NCBI GenBank assembly: GCA_046153875.1
Contig: JBJXFE010000031.1
Location: 180,243-244,242, forward strand
Direction of reading: 5' to 3'
Source: JBJXFE01 sp046153875
GTDB taxonomy: Bacteria; Planctomycetota; Phycisphaerae; Phycisphaerales; UBA1924
DNA: 64,000 nucleotides
Shown: piece after piece, positions 44,145 to 53,106 of the stretch
Layout: each line of letters opens with the position of its first letter
How positions within the stretch are numbered: position 1 is the first letter of the stretch
Notes under the pieces: model-generated
The model's database searches: none
What the model was told of the DNA's origin: nothing
Seen by the model: only the letters and a program-made list of their open reading frames with translations
Program-made: the position numbers and the translations under genes

Positions 44145-44278
44145 TAACACGGCGGGCCACGGAGAGCCACGGAGGAACTCCTGGTGCTGAGGTCCGGGGA
44201 CAAGTGGCGGCGCGATCCAGTAACGGCCACCAACAACGCCTGCGAACCCCGTCTCCTCTCCGTGGCCCTCCGTGTTTA
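44145..44278. repeat. Inverted repeat pair between Nudix and pabB
   Basis: Left arm 44145-44176 (TTAACACGGCGGGCCACGGAGAG type), right arm 44252-44278 (its reverse complement, CTCTCCGTGGCCCTCCGTGTTTA). Spacing about 75 nt. Occupies most of the intergenic gap and may act as a terminator or RNA stem. Confidence 0.87.
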
Positions 44279-44286
44279 AAAAACTC

Positions 44287-45768
44287 CTACATGAGCCCTT
44301 CAAACACCGCCGCCTTGTCCAGCGTCTCCCGCCATTCCGCGTCGGGGTTGCTGTCCGCGACAATCCCGGCACCGACGGAGTAGTCGAGCACGCCCCCGCG
44401 GATGTCGTCGAGCGCCGCCGACCCGGACTTCCCGGTGACGATCGCCGTGCGGATCGCCACGTTGAACGCGAAGTGTCCGTCGTCGCCGATCCAGCCCACG
44501 CACCCGCAGTACGCCCCGCGCGCGACCGGCTCCAGCTCGTCGATGATCTGCATCGCCCGGATCTTCGGCGCGCCCGTTACCGAGCCGGGCGGGAAGCACG
44601 CCCCAAGCACATCCCGCACCCCGAGCCCCTCGCGGAGCACCCCCGTCACCGTCCCCACGGCCTGCCAGACCGATGGGTGGGTAGCCCCCCGGGTGGCCCG
44701 CCTCTCCTCGGCCGGAATCGCCGCGACGCCATGCGATTCGATCGTGCGGGCGTCGGGCACGCGCACCGATCTGAACGAGCACACGCGCCCGAGATCGTTG
44801 CGCATTAGGTCGATGATCATCGCCAGCTCGGCCCGGTCTTTGAGCGACGCGGCCAGTTCGCGCGGGTCCGCTCCGCCCGGGCGCGTCCCCTTCATCGGGC
44901 GCGTCGTGATCGCCCGCGACCGCGGATCGAACTCCACAAAGAGCTCCGGGCTCATGGAGAGCACCGCCCGGCGCGCACCGCCATCCGCCGATTCCAGGTA
45001 CGCCCCGTACCACGGGAGCGCCGAGCCGGCCAGCCGCAGGAACAGCGCGCGCGTCGAGCCCTCGAACCGGGCCGAGAGTCGGTGCGCCAGGTTCACCTGG
45101 AACACGTCGCCGGCGCGGATGTACTCCACGCCCCGCGCCACCGCCGCCATGTAACCCTCGCGCCCCGTCGCCGAGCGCAGCGCGCCCAGCGTGAACCCGC
45201 CCGGCGGCGCCCCCCGCACGAACGGATCGAACTCGCCGGTGTCCGGCGCGGACACTGTTCCCGTCGCCTGATCGATGATGATCGTGCGCTCCGCCGGGCA
45301 CCGGTGGAACTCGATCAGCGGCAGGCCGCGATCATCCCCGGGCCGGCGCGGGCCCGACGCCGCCGGCTCGAGCACGCGCCCCAGCTCGTAGCTGATCGAC
45401 CCGATCCACCCGCCCCGCCCCTCCTGAAACGGCGCCGCGCCATCGCCGCCCCGCGCGTCGCGTCGCGTCGCGCCCGTGACCGCGCCCGTGACCGCACCAA
45501 GATCAGCCAGCGGATCGTGCGTGAAATCCGCGGGCGGCGGATCGCTCCCGATCCACCGCGATCGCCCGGCGCCGCCCGCCCCCATCTCGAAGCGGTACGT
45601 CCCCGCGGGTTCGGCCAGCACGCTCCACCGCGACCGCTCCCCGCCCGCGCCCGCCGACCACAACGCCGCCAGCGGGCGGCGCGGGTCCCACGACGCCATC
45701 AGCCGCGCGCTGTCCGCGGCCGCGGGTGATCGCATTCGGACCGGGGTTTTGAGGGTACGGACGGGCAC
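44287..45768 (-). CDS. pabB: Aminodeoxychorismate synthase component I (PabB)
   Basis: About 493 aa. Chosen start is GTG 45768; ATG 45735 is an alternative. Makes 4-amino-4-deoxychorismate from chorismate for folate, with a glutamine amidotransferase partner that is not in the window. Seen: GGWIGSISYELGRVLEP, YIRAGDVFQVNLAHRLSA, VLSMSPELFVEFDPRSRAI, TTRPMKGTRPGGADPRE, DLMRNDLGRVCS, GVLREGLGV and ACFPPGSVTGAPKIRAM. PMKGT with Lys (not PIAGT) separates PabB from anthranilate synthase TrpE. A small Asp/Gly-rich insertion near residue 105 holds TGAVTGAT-type repeats. Confidence 0.85.
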   Translation of the reverse strand: MPVRTLKTPVRMRSPAAADSARLMASWDPRRPLAALWSAGAGGERSRWSVLAEPAGTYRFEMGAGGAGRSRWIGSDPPPADFTHDPLADLGAVTGAVTGATRRDARGGDGAAPFQEGRGGWIGSISYELGRVLEPAASGPRRPGDDRGLPLIEFHRCPAERTIIIDQATGTVSAPDTGEFDPFVRGAPPGGFTLGALRSATGREGYMAAVARGVEYIRAGDVFQVNLAHRLSARFEGSTRALFLRLAGSALPWYGAYLESADGGARRAVLSMSPELFVEFDPRSRAITTRPMKGTRPGGADPRELAASLKDRAELAMIIDLMRNDLGRVCSFRSVRVPDARTIESHGVAAIPAEERRATRGATHPSVWQAVGTVTGVLREGLGVRDVLGACFPPGSVTGAPKIRAMQIIDELEPVARGAYCGCVGWIGDDGHFAFNVAIRTAIVTGKSGSAALDDIRGGVLDYSVGAGIVADSNPDAEWRETLDKAAVFEGLM

Positions 45769-45951
45769 GCAGGGCCTCCCGCGTCGTGCGGGTCGGGGGC
45801 TCAGGACCTCGCGGCGGACTTCGGGCCCGAACCCGCGCCCCGGATGATAGCGATTGCCGCCGGGTTCACGTTCCGAGGGCGCTTGCATACCATCCCGGTT
45901 CACGCGGTCGGCCCGAAGGAAAGCGCCGACGCGGGACTCCGAGACTCATCC

Positions 45952-48711
45952 ATGCCCAAGCGCTCCGCGTCCCGTTCGCCCCGTCGGCACGCCGCCGGTT
46001 CGCCCGCCACCGCCACGCGCAAGCTGGCCAGGAAGCCCGCACGCCCCGCGGATGGTGCGTCGCGTGCCCGCGCCGGCAAGATGATCTACTTCTTCGGCGC
46101 GACGCGCACCGAGGGACGCGCGGACATGAAGCCCCTGCTCGGTGGCAAGGGCGCCAACCTCGCCGACATGACCAGCATCGGGCTTCCCGTGCCGCCCGGG
46201 TTCACGATCACCACGGAGACGTGCGCCGCGTACTACAAGGCCGGGAAGCGTCTCCCAACGGGACTGATGAACGAGGTTCACAAGTATGTCGCGCTCCTGG
46301 AGGCGGAGCTCGGCAAGAAGTTCGGCGACGTGACGGATCCGTTGCTCGTCTCCGTCCGCTCGGGGGCGGCCGCCTCGATGCCCGGCATGATGGACACGAT
46401 CCTCAACCTGGGCCTGACCGATGCGTCGGTCGAGGGCCTGGCCCGCGGCACGGGAAATCGCCGCTTCGCGTTCGACGCCTACCGGCGCCTCATCAATATG
46501 TTCGGCGACGTGGTCATGGGCGTGGACCACGACAAGTTCGAGCACGCGTTCGAGGCGGTCAAGCGCAAGTACCGCGTCGAGGCCGACACCGACGTGCCCG
46601 AGTCCGGCCTCGTCGAGCTTTGCGATGCCTACAAGGAGGTCTACCGGAAGAATGTCGGCGACGTCTTCCCGCAGAACCCGTTCAAGCAGCTCGAACTCGC
46701 CATCGAGGCCGTGTTCAAGAGCTGGAACGCCGACCGCGCCGTGACGTACCGCCGGCTCGCGGGCATCCACGGGCTCGAGGGCACGGCCGTCAACGTCCAG
46801 TCGATGGTCTACGGCAACATGGGGGAAGACTCGGGCACGGGCGTGGCCTTCACGCGCAACCCCAGCACCGGCGACAACAAGTTCTACGGCGAGTTCCTCA
46901 TCAACGCGCAGGGGGAGGACGTGGTCGCGGGCATCCGCACGCCGCGACCCTGCGACGAGATGCCCCGCTGGAACCGCGCCGCGTACGACCAGCTCATCCG
47001 CATCAAGAACAAGCTCGAGAAGCACTACCGCGACATGCAGGACATCGAGTTCACCATCGAGCGCGGCAAGCTCTTCATGCTCCAGACCCGCACCGGCAAG
47101 CGCACGGGCCGGGCCGCGGTGAAGATCGCCTGCGACATGGTCAAGGAAGGGCTCATCACCGAGCCCGAGGGCGTCCTGCGCATTCCCGCCGGCGACCTCA
47201 CCCAACTCCTCCTCCCCTCCTTCGACCCCGTGAAGAAAAAAATCGCCGACGTGCTCGCCAAGGGCCTGCCCGCCTCGCCCGGCGCCGCCGTGGGCAAGCC
47301 AGCCTTCACCGCCGAGGAGTGCGTCCGGCGCGCCCGCGCCGGCGAGAGCGTCATCCTCGTCCGCAAGGAGACGAGCCCCGAAGACGTCGAGGGGATGCAC
47401 TCCGCCGCGGGGATCCTCACGAGCACGGGCGGCATGACCAGCCACGCCGCCGTCGTCGCCCGTGGGTGGGGCAAGTGCTGCGTCGCGGGCGCCGGGAGCG
47501 TCCACATCGACGCAGGGGCCGGTCAGTTCACCGTCAAAGGCCGCAGCTTCGGACGCGAGGACACGATCAGCATCGACGGCAGCACCGGCGAGGTGATCTC
47601 GGGCGCGGTGCCGACGGTGCAGCCCACGCTCTCGGGTGACTTCGCCAAGGTGATGCGCTGGGCCGACAAGTACCGCACGCTGGGCATCCGCACCAACGCG
47701 GACACGCCCGCCGACGCGGCCCGGGCCCGCGAGTTCGGCGCCGAGGGCATCGGCCTGACCCGGACGGAGCACATGTTCTTCGAGGGCGATCGCATCCAGG
47801 CGATGCGCGAGATGATCCTGGCCGAGGAAAAACCCGCGCGTGAAAAGGCCTTGGCCAAGCTGCTCCCCTATCAGCGCGACGACTTCATCGGCATCTTCAA
47901 GGCGATGAACGGATTCCCGGTCACCATCCGCCTGCTCGACCCGCCGCTGCACGAGTTCCTCCCGCACGAGGAGGGGGCGCAGCGCGAGATCGCCGAATCG
48001 CTGGGCGTGTCACTCGAAAAAGTGAAGCGCCGCGTCAGCCAGCTTCACGAGGCGAACCCGATGCTCGGGCACCGCGGGTGCCGCCTGTGCGTGACCTACC
48101 CCGAGATCCTCGACATGCAGGTCCGCGCCATCGTCGAGGCCGCGATCGAGTGCCTGCGCTCGGGCGTGCGCGCCATCCCGGAGATCATGCACCCGCTGGT
48201 CGGCACCAAGAAGGAGCTGGTTTTCCTGCGCGAGCAGACCGAGCGGGTCATCCGCACCGTCAAAGAGGAGATGGGCTTCAAGACACGCCTCGACGTCAAG
48301 ATCGGCACCATGATCGAGGTGCCGCGCGCCGCCCTCGTCGCCGACGAGATCGCCGAGGTCGCCGACTTTTTCAGCTACGGCACCAACGACCTGACGCAGA
48401 TGACGTTCGGGTTCAGCCGCGACGACGTGAACTCGTTCCTGCCCGACTACCTGGAGCGCGACCTGCTCCCCCGCGACCCGTTCCAGTCCATCGACATCGG
48501 CGGCGTGGGTCAGCTCGTCGAGATGGGCAACCAGAAGGGCCGTTCAGCGAAGCGCGACCTGAAGATCGGCATCTGCGGCGAGCACGGTGGGGACCCGGCC
48601 TCGGTCCATTTCTTCCACCGCGCGGGGATGGACTACGTCAGTTGCTCGCCGTTCCGAGTGCCGATCGCGCGCCTCGCCGCGGCCCAGGCGGCGCTTATGG
48701 GCAAGGCATAG
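45952..48711 (+). CDS. ppdK: Pyruvate, phosphate dikinase
   Basis: 919 aa. Interconverts pyruvate + ATP + Pi and PEP + AMP + PPi. Starts at ATG 45952. About 43 residues of basic Arg/Lys/Ala-rich leader precede the canonical KMIYFFGATRTEGRADM; ATG 46081 would remove it and is a serious alternative. Seen: LLGGKGANLADM, phosphohistidine GMTSHAAVVARGWGK (His498), GTNDLTQMTFGFSRDD and catalytic CGEHGGDPAS (Cys875). Length otherwise normal. Confidence 0.93.
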   Translation: MPKRSASRSPRRHAAGSPATATRKLARKPARPADGASRARAGKMIYFFGATRTEGRADMKPLLGGKGANLADMTSIGLPVPPGFTITTETCAAYYKAGKRLPTGLMNEVHKYVALLEAELGKKFGDVTDPLLVSVRSGAAASMPGMMDTILNLGLTDASVEGLARGTGNRRFAFDAYRRLINMFGDVVMGVDHDKFEHAFEAVKRKYRVEADTDVPESGLVELCDAYKEVYRKNVGDVFPQNPFKQLELAIEAVFKSWNADRAVTYRRLAGIHGLEGTAVNVQSMVYGNMGEDSGTGVAFTRNPSTGDNKFYGEFLINAQGEDVVAGIRTPRPCDEMPRWNRAAYDQLIRIKNKLEKHYRDMQDIEFTIERGKLFMLQTRTGKRTGRAAVKIACDMVKEGLITEPEGVLRIPAGDLTQLLLPSFDPVKKKIADVLAKGLPASPGAAVGKPAFTAEECVRRARAGESVILVRKETSPEDVEGMHSAAGILTSTGGMTSHAAVVARGWGKCCVAGAGSVHIDAGAGQFTVKGRSFGREDTISIDGSTGEVISGAVPTVQPTLSGDFAKVMRWADKYRTLGIRTNADTPADAARAREFGAEGIGLTRTEHMFFEGDRIQAMREMILAEEKPAREKALAKLLPYQRDDFIGIFKAMNGFPVTIRLLDPPLHEFLPHEEGAQREIAESLGVSLEKVKRRVSQLHEANPMLGHRGCRLCVTYPEILDMQVRAIVEAAIECLRSGVRAIPEIMHPLVGTKKELVFLREQTERVIRTVKEEMGFKTRLDVKIGTMIEVPRAALVADEIAEVADFFSYGTNDLTQMTFGFSRDDVNSFLPDYLERDLLPRDPFQSIDIGGVGQLVEMGNQKGRSAKRDLKIGICGEHGGDPASVHFFHRAGMDYVSCSPFRVPIARLAAAQAALMGKA

Positions 48712-48763
48712 TCAGCGGCCCCGTCGGGCGGCGGCCGGTCCCATCGCGGATAGCGCCGCTCGT

Positions 48764-50095
48764 TCACCCCCGTCCCGTCTCGCCCCCTCCGTCCTCAGGG
48801 GGCGGCGCGGCCGGGGTCTTGGGCAGGCACTTCTCGATCGCTTCCGCGATCCCTGAGACGGTCTTCTCTTTCTCGAAGTCCTGCGCGACGTGCACGATCT
48901 CCCCGTCCGGCGCGATCACCACGTACGTCGGGTAGACACGCACCTTGAAGAGCTTGGCCGCGTCATCGGCCGCGAGCAGCACCGCCCAAGGCAGCCCGTT
49001 CTGCTTCGCGTAGTCCGTCGGCTTCGCCGGGTCGCGCTCGCGGATGGTCATGCCGAGGATCTTCACGGGCTTGCCCTTGTACCGCTCGGCCAGGGCCTTG
49101 AGCTCAGGTACGGCGGCCTTGGATTTGGCGCTCCACGTGCCCCAGAAGTCCAGCACCACGACCTGGCCGCGGAGCGACGAGAGGGCGATTTTCTCGGCCG
49201 CACCGGAGCCCGAGACGTCCGCCGCGATCAGCTCGAACTCGGGCGCGAGGTCGCCGACGCCCGCGCCGACGCTCCGCACCCGCGGCGGCGTGATGACGGT
49301 GGCGGGCTCGCCCCCGACCGCCCCATCGCCGCCGCGATCCCCCGACGGCGCCCGCGGCGGGGGCACGGGCGGCTCGTTGCGCCGGTAGCCGTCGGGCGCG
49401 GGGATGTCCACATTCTCCGGGGTCAGCGGCGGGTCCGCGGCCAGCTCCGACAGCTCGAAGATGTACCGTCCCGACATCCCGCCGCCGTCGAGCACCCACT
49501 CGACCTTGCGCGGCAGCAGGTCGTCCTTGCCCAGCCACCAGCGCTTGGGCAGCCCTTTCTCCGGGCGCACGAGGATGACCAGGCACGGCGTGCCCCCGAT
49601 CTCCGCGTCGGGTTCGGGGGTGATCTCCGGGGCCTCGATCTGGTCCGTGAGCGGCTTCGGGTCCGCCAGATCCTTGAGCCACGCGAACGTCCGTTGCTCG
49701 GTGAGCTTGCGCGGGGCCGCGTATTCCGGGTGTCGGCCCCATTCTTGCTTCGAGTGGTCCACCCACGTGTAGGTCCGCTTCGCGGGGTCGTTCATCAACA
49801 GGAGTTCGAGCAGGTCCTCGCCCGGGGACTTGACCTTGCCGTCCCACTTCACGATCCACCGGTCCGGGTACTCGGCCGGGCGGACCATCTGGACGGCGAC
49901 GTCGGACCAGTGCTCGAGCCCGAACCCGCCCTCGGCGTGGTACTTGACGCGGTAGGACAGCGCCTTGAGCTTCGTAAGCTTCTCCGACAGTTGCTCAAGC
50001 TTCGCGCGGGCGATCGGGTCGGCCTGGCCGTACGCGACGGTTGCGAGCGAAGCGGCGGCGGCCGCGGCGATCGGCAAGAACCGGGTCTGGATCAT
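48764..50095 (-). CDS. Secreted TlpA/redoxin-like protein lacking the CXXC motif
   Basis: 443 aa. ATG 50095, signal peptide (PIAAAAAASLATVAYGQ). Residues ~20-230 form an outer-membrane lipoprotein-carrier-like fold (LKALSYRVKYHAEGG, PDRWIVKWDGKVKSP); then a Gly/Pro linker; then a redoxin domain (about 290-430): VGDLAPEFELIAADV, QVVVLDFWGTWSAKSKAAVP and NGLPWAVLLAADDAAKLFKV. The usual WCxxC is WSAKS, so thiol-disulfide exchange by that site is not possible. Could be a structural or substrate-binding derivative. Lies between ppdK and trpC. Confidence 0.78.
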   Translation of the reverse strand: MIQTRFLPIAAAAAASLATVAYGQADPIARAKLEQLSEKLTKLKALSYRVKYHAEGGFGLEHWSDVAVQMVRPAEYPDRWIVKWDGKVKSPGEDLLELLLMNDPAKRTYTWVDHSKQEWGRHPEYAAPRKLTEQRTFAWLKDLADPKPLTDQIEAPEITPEPDAEIGGTPCLVILVRPEKGLPKRWWLGKDDLLPRKVEWVLDGGGMSGRYIFELSELAADPPLTPENVDIPAPDGYRRNEPPVPPPRAPSGDRGGDGAVGGEPATVITPPRVRSVGAGVGDLAPEFELIAADVSGSGAAEKIALSSLRGQVVVLDFWGTWSAKSKAAVPELKALAERYKGKPVKILGMTIRERDPAKPTDYAKQNGLPWAVLLAADDAAKLFKVRVYPTYVVIAPDGEIVHVAQDFEKEKTVSGIAEAIEKCLPKTPAAPPPEDGGGETGRG

Positions 50096-50168
50096 CGTCA
50101 CCCTCCGGGGCCCTTCGCGCCCCCCGACAGGCGGGCGCGGCGGCAACGAAAAGTCTATGGGGCCCGTT

Positions 50169-51023
50169 CTACGGCGTCCGTCCCGCGCCGGCCCCGCCGA
50201 TCAGGGCGGTCAGCGCCAATCCGGGGTCGGGCTGCTTCATCAGGTGCTCGCCGACGAGCACGATCCTGACGCCCGCCACCCGCAGCCGTCCCAGGTCGGC
50301 CGGCGTCCGCACGCCGGACTCGCTGACGAGGATCGACCGGTCCTCGACCATGTCGGCCAGCCGCAGCGTGTGCGAGAGGTCCACCTTCATGGTCGAGAGG
50401 TCGCGGTTGTTGATGCCGAGCAGGTTGTAGCCCGAGTGCGGGAAGCCCACGTGCGGGCGGACGCGCAGCAGGTTCTCCATGCCGTGGACCTCCAGCAGAG
50501 TCGTCATCTTCAGTTGCTGCGCGAGGATGAGCAGGTCCACGATCTGCGACTCGGTCAGGCACTCGGCGATGAGCAGCACCGCGTCCGCCCCGTGGGCGCG
50601 GCTCTCCCAGAGCTGCCAGGGGTCGATGATGAAGTCCTTACGAAGAACCGGGATCGGCACCGCGTCCTTGATCCGCCCGATGAACGCGAGCGCGCCGCCG
50701 AAGTACCGCTCGTCGGTCAGGCAGGAGATCGCCGCGGCCCCGGCCTCGTGATACCGTCTGGCGATGTCCTCGGGTCGGAAACCACCGCCGTCGTACTCCG
50801 GGCGCATCAGGCCCGCCGAGGGGCTCCGGCGCTTGACCTCGGCGATCACCGAGACGTGGGCGGCGGTGGGGTGTCGCGTGACGGCGGCAAAGAAGTTCCG
50901 CGGCGGCTCGGCGAGGAGCGCCATCGCTTCAAGCTCCGCGAAACTCGTGCGTTCCTTCGCCCGCGCGACTTCCTCGCGCGTGTGCGCGACGATCGATTCC
51001 AGCGTCACCTTGCCGCTCGCCAT
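50169..51023 (-). CDS. trpC: Indole-3-glycerol-phosphate synthase
   Basis: 284 aa. Closes the indole ring in tryptophan synthesis. ATG 51023. Seen: VIAEVKRRSPSAGLM (Lys in the phosphate/catalytic site), DERYFGGALAFIG, VLRKDFIIDPWQLWESR, TTLLEVHGMENL, LLGINNRDLSTMKVDL and SESGVRTPADLGRL, all typical. No other trp biosynthesis gene is adjacent except trpS, a tRNA synthetase about 1 kb away. Divergent from the CPBP gene with starts a few nt apart. Confidence 0.95.
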   Translation of the reverse strand: MASGKVTLESIVAHTREEVARAKERTSFAELEAMALLAEPPRNFFAAVTRHPTAAHVSVIAEVKRRSPSAGLMRPEYDGGGFRPEDIARRYHEAGAAAISCLTDERYFGGALAFIGRIKDAVPIPVLRKDFIIDPWQLWESRAHGADAVLLIAECLTESQIVDLLILAQQLKMTTLLEVHGMENLLRVRPHVGFPHSGYNLLGINNRDLSTMKVDLSHTLRLADMVEDRSILVSESGVRTPADLGRLRVAGVRIVLVGEHLMKQPDPGLALTALIGGAGAGRTP

Positions 51024-51027
51024 CGGG

Positions 51028-51996
51028 GTGATTGTTGCCCTGTCCGCGCTCGGGCGGCGCGCCCGGACCGGGAGCGGCACGGGCCTCACGCTGGCGCAGG
51101 CCGCGGCGCCGACGTGGGCCTTCGAGGTTGGGCTTTACGCGATCGCGTTGACGCTGATCGTCGTGCTCTGGTGGGCGGACGTGATCCGGCCCGGGTCGTT
51201 CGGGCGGAAGCGGCGCGACGGGGCGGCGGGTCTGCGGGACGTGTCCTTCATGCCCTGGTGGGGGTGGCTCGCGGCGGCCACGGCGATGTTCTGCGCCATG
51301 GTGCTCGGGGCGTCGCTGGGCGGGGCGATCGCGGGCTCGCTCGGGTACGCGGCCGCGCCACCCGCGGGGGCAGGCTCGACGGTGGTCGAACGTTCACCGG
51401 CGGAGCAGACCTTGACGCTGACCGGGGCGTTCGTGGCCGGCGCCGTGACGGGTATTGTGCTGATCGTGGTGCTGGCCCGCGCGCCGGACGGACCGGGCCC
51501 GGCCGCGGCCGGCCTGCGCTTCCGCGTGACCGACGCGTTCCACGGGCTGGGCTGGTTCCTGCTCGCGTGGCCGATCGTGATGGTCACCAACATGACCGCG
51601 GGCCCGCTGATGCTCCGGTTCACCGATGCGCCGCCCGACAGGCTCGCCCATGAGACACTGAGGACCATCGTCGAGCAGCGTGGGGACCCGTGGGTGTGGG
51701 GGCTGGTCCTCGGGGCGGCCGTCGGCGCGCCGGTGGTGGAGGAGATCACCTACCGCGTGTTCATCCAGTCGGGGTTCCTGCGCGCGTTCCGCTCCGCGTG
51801 GCCCGCGATCGTGGTCACGTCGCTCTGCTTCGCCGCGATGCACCTGAGCATCGCGGACCCCCACGTCGTGCCCGGGCTCTTCGTGCTCAGCGTGTGCATG
51901 GGCGTGGCGTACGAGCGGACGCGCCGCCTGGGCGTGCCGATCGCGATGCACGTGCTGTTCAACGTGGTGAACCTGGCCAGGGTCGTGGTCGCTTAG
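51028..51996 (+). CDS. CPBP family intramembrane metalloprotease
   Basis: About 322 aa. GTG 51028 is chosen; TTG 51010 would overlap trpC. Several membrane helices (VGLYAIALTLIVVLWWA, GWLAAATAMFCAMVLGAS, GIVLIVVLARA). The CPBP motifs are present: VEEITYRVFIQ (EExxxR), FAAMHL (FxxxH) and HVLFNVVN (HxxxN). Related proteins cleave prenylated or other substrates or protect against bacteriocins. The role here is unknown. Followed by trpS after 12 nt. Confidence 0.85.
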   Translation: MIVALSALGRRARTGSGTGLTLAQAAAPTWAFEVGLYAIALTLIVVLWWADVIRPGSFGRKRRDGAAGLRDVSFMPWWGWLAAATAMFCAMVLGASLGGAIAGSLGYAAAPPAGAGSTVVERSPAEQTLTLTGAFVAGAVTGIVLIVVLARAPDGPGPAAAGLRFRVTDAFHGLGWFLLAWPIVMVTNMTAGPLMLRFTDAPPDRLAHETLRTIVEQRGDPWVWGLVLGAAVGAPVVEEITYRVFIQSGFLRAFRSAWPAIVVTSLCFAAMHLSIADPHVVPGLFVLSVCMGVAYERTRRLGVPIAMHVLFNVVNLARVVVA

Positions 51997-52008
51997 ACTT
52001 CTCCCCAC

Positions 52009-53091
52009 ATGTCCACCGCCGCGCAAACGACATCCGCCCGCTCCCGCGTCCTCACCGGCGACACGCCGACCGGGCGGCTCCACCTGGGCCACTATGTCGG
52101 CTCGCTGGAGAACCGCCTCGCCCTCCAGGACAAGTACGACTGCTTCTTCCTGCTGGCGAACATGCACGCCTTTACGACCCGGGCCGACAAGGCCGACGAC
52201 ATCCGGCGGGACACGATCGAGATCGTCAAGGACTGGCTGGCCGCGGGGATCGACGCGGCGAAGAGCACGATCGTTCTGCAGACGGAAGTGCCGGCGATCG
52301 CGGAGCTGACCTGGTTCTTCGCGATGCTCCTGCCGTTCAACCGCGTGATGCGCAACCCGACGCTCAAGACCGAGATCGAGACGAAGGATCTGGGCGAGAC
52401 GTACTCGTTCGGCTTTCCGATGTACGCGGTGGGGCAGTGCGCGGACATCCTCGCGTTCCGTCCGGTGTTCGTGCCGGTCGGCGAGGACCAGGTCGCGCAC
52501 ATCGAGATGTGCCGCGAGGTCGCGCGGCGCTTCGACCAGGTCTACTGCGGTGTGAACCCCAAGACCGAGGACAGGGACTACGCGAGCAGCGGCGGGGTCT
52601 TCCCGATCCCCGAGGCGCTGGTGGGGCGCATCGGGCGGCTCGTCGGCGTGGACGGCAAGAACAAGATGTCCAAGAGCTTGGGGAACGCGATCTTTCTTTC
52701 TGACGCGCCCAAGGACGTCCAGAAGAAAGTCGGGAAGATCTTCACGGGCCGCCAGGCGCCGACAGAGCCGGGGGATGTGAACAACGCGCTGTTCCAATAC
52801 GTCCGAGCATTTATCCGTGACGAGGCGCGCGTGAAGGAACTCGAGGACCGTTACACCCGCGGCGACAATCTCGGTGACGGGCACGTCAAGCAGGAGGTCG
52901 CCGAGTGGATCAACAAGCTGCTCGAGCCCATGCGGGCCCGGCGCGCCGAGTTCGAGAAGCCGGGCGGCGACGACGCCGTGATCGACATCATCCGCGCGGG
53001 GACGAAGCGGGCCAACGCCGTCGCCGAGGAGACGCTCTTCCTGGCGAAGCAGGCGATGAAGCTGGATTTCGGGCGGCGAACTCTCGGATGA
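52009..53091 (+). CDS. trpS: Tryptophanyl-tRNA synthetase
   Basis: 360 aa. Charges tRNA-Trp. Seen: GDTPTGRLHLGHYVGSLENR (HLGH 25-28), EVPAIAELTWFFAMLLPF, YPVGQCADILAF-type loop (YAVGQCADILAF), VPVGEDQVAHIEMCREVARR and KMSKSLGN (219-226). Complete and conventional. Downstream of the CPBP gene on the same strand by 12 nt, so possibly co-transcribed. Confidence 0.96.
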   Translation: MSTAAQTTSARSRVLTGDTPTGRLHLGHYVGSLENRLALQDKYDCFFLLANMHAFTTRADKADDIRRDTIEIVKDWLAAGIDAAKSTIVLQTEVPAIAELTWFFAMLLPFNRVMRNPTLKTEIETKDLGETYSFGFPMYAVGQCADILAFRPVFVPVGEDQVAHIEMCREVARRFDQVYCGVNPKTEDRDYASSGGVFPIPEALVGRIGRLVGVDGKNKMSKSLGNAIFLSDAPKDVQKKVGKIFTGRQAPTEPGDVNNALFQYVRAFIRDEARVKELEDRYTRGDNLGDGHVKQEVAEWINKLLEPMRARRAEFEKPGGDDAVIDIIRAGTKRANAVAEETLFLAKQAMKLDFGRRTLG

Positions 53092-53106
53092 GCCGGGCTC
53101 GGTGGG

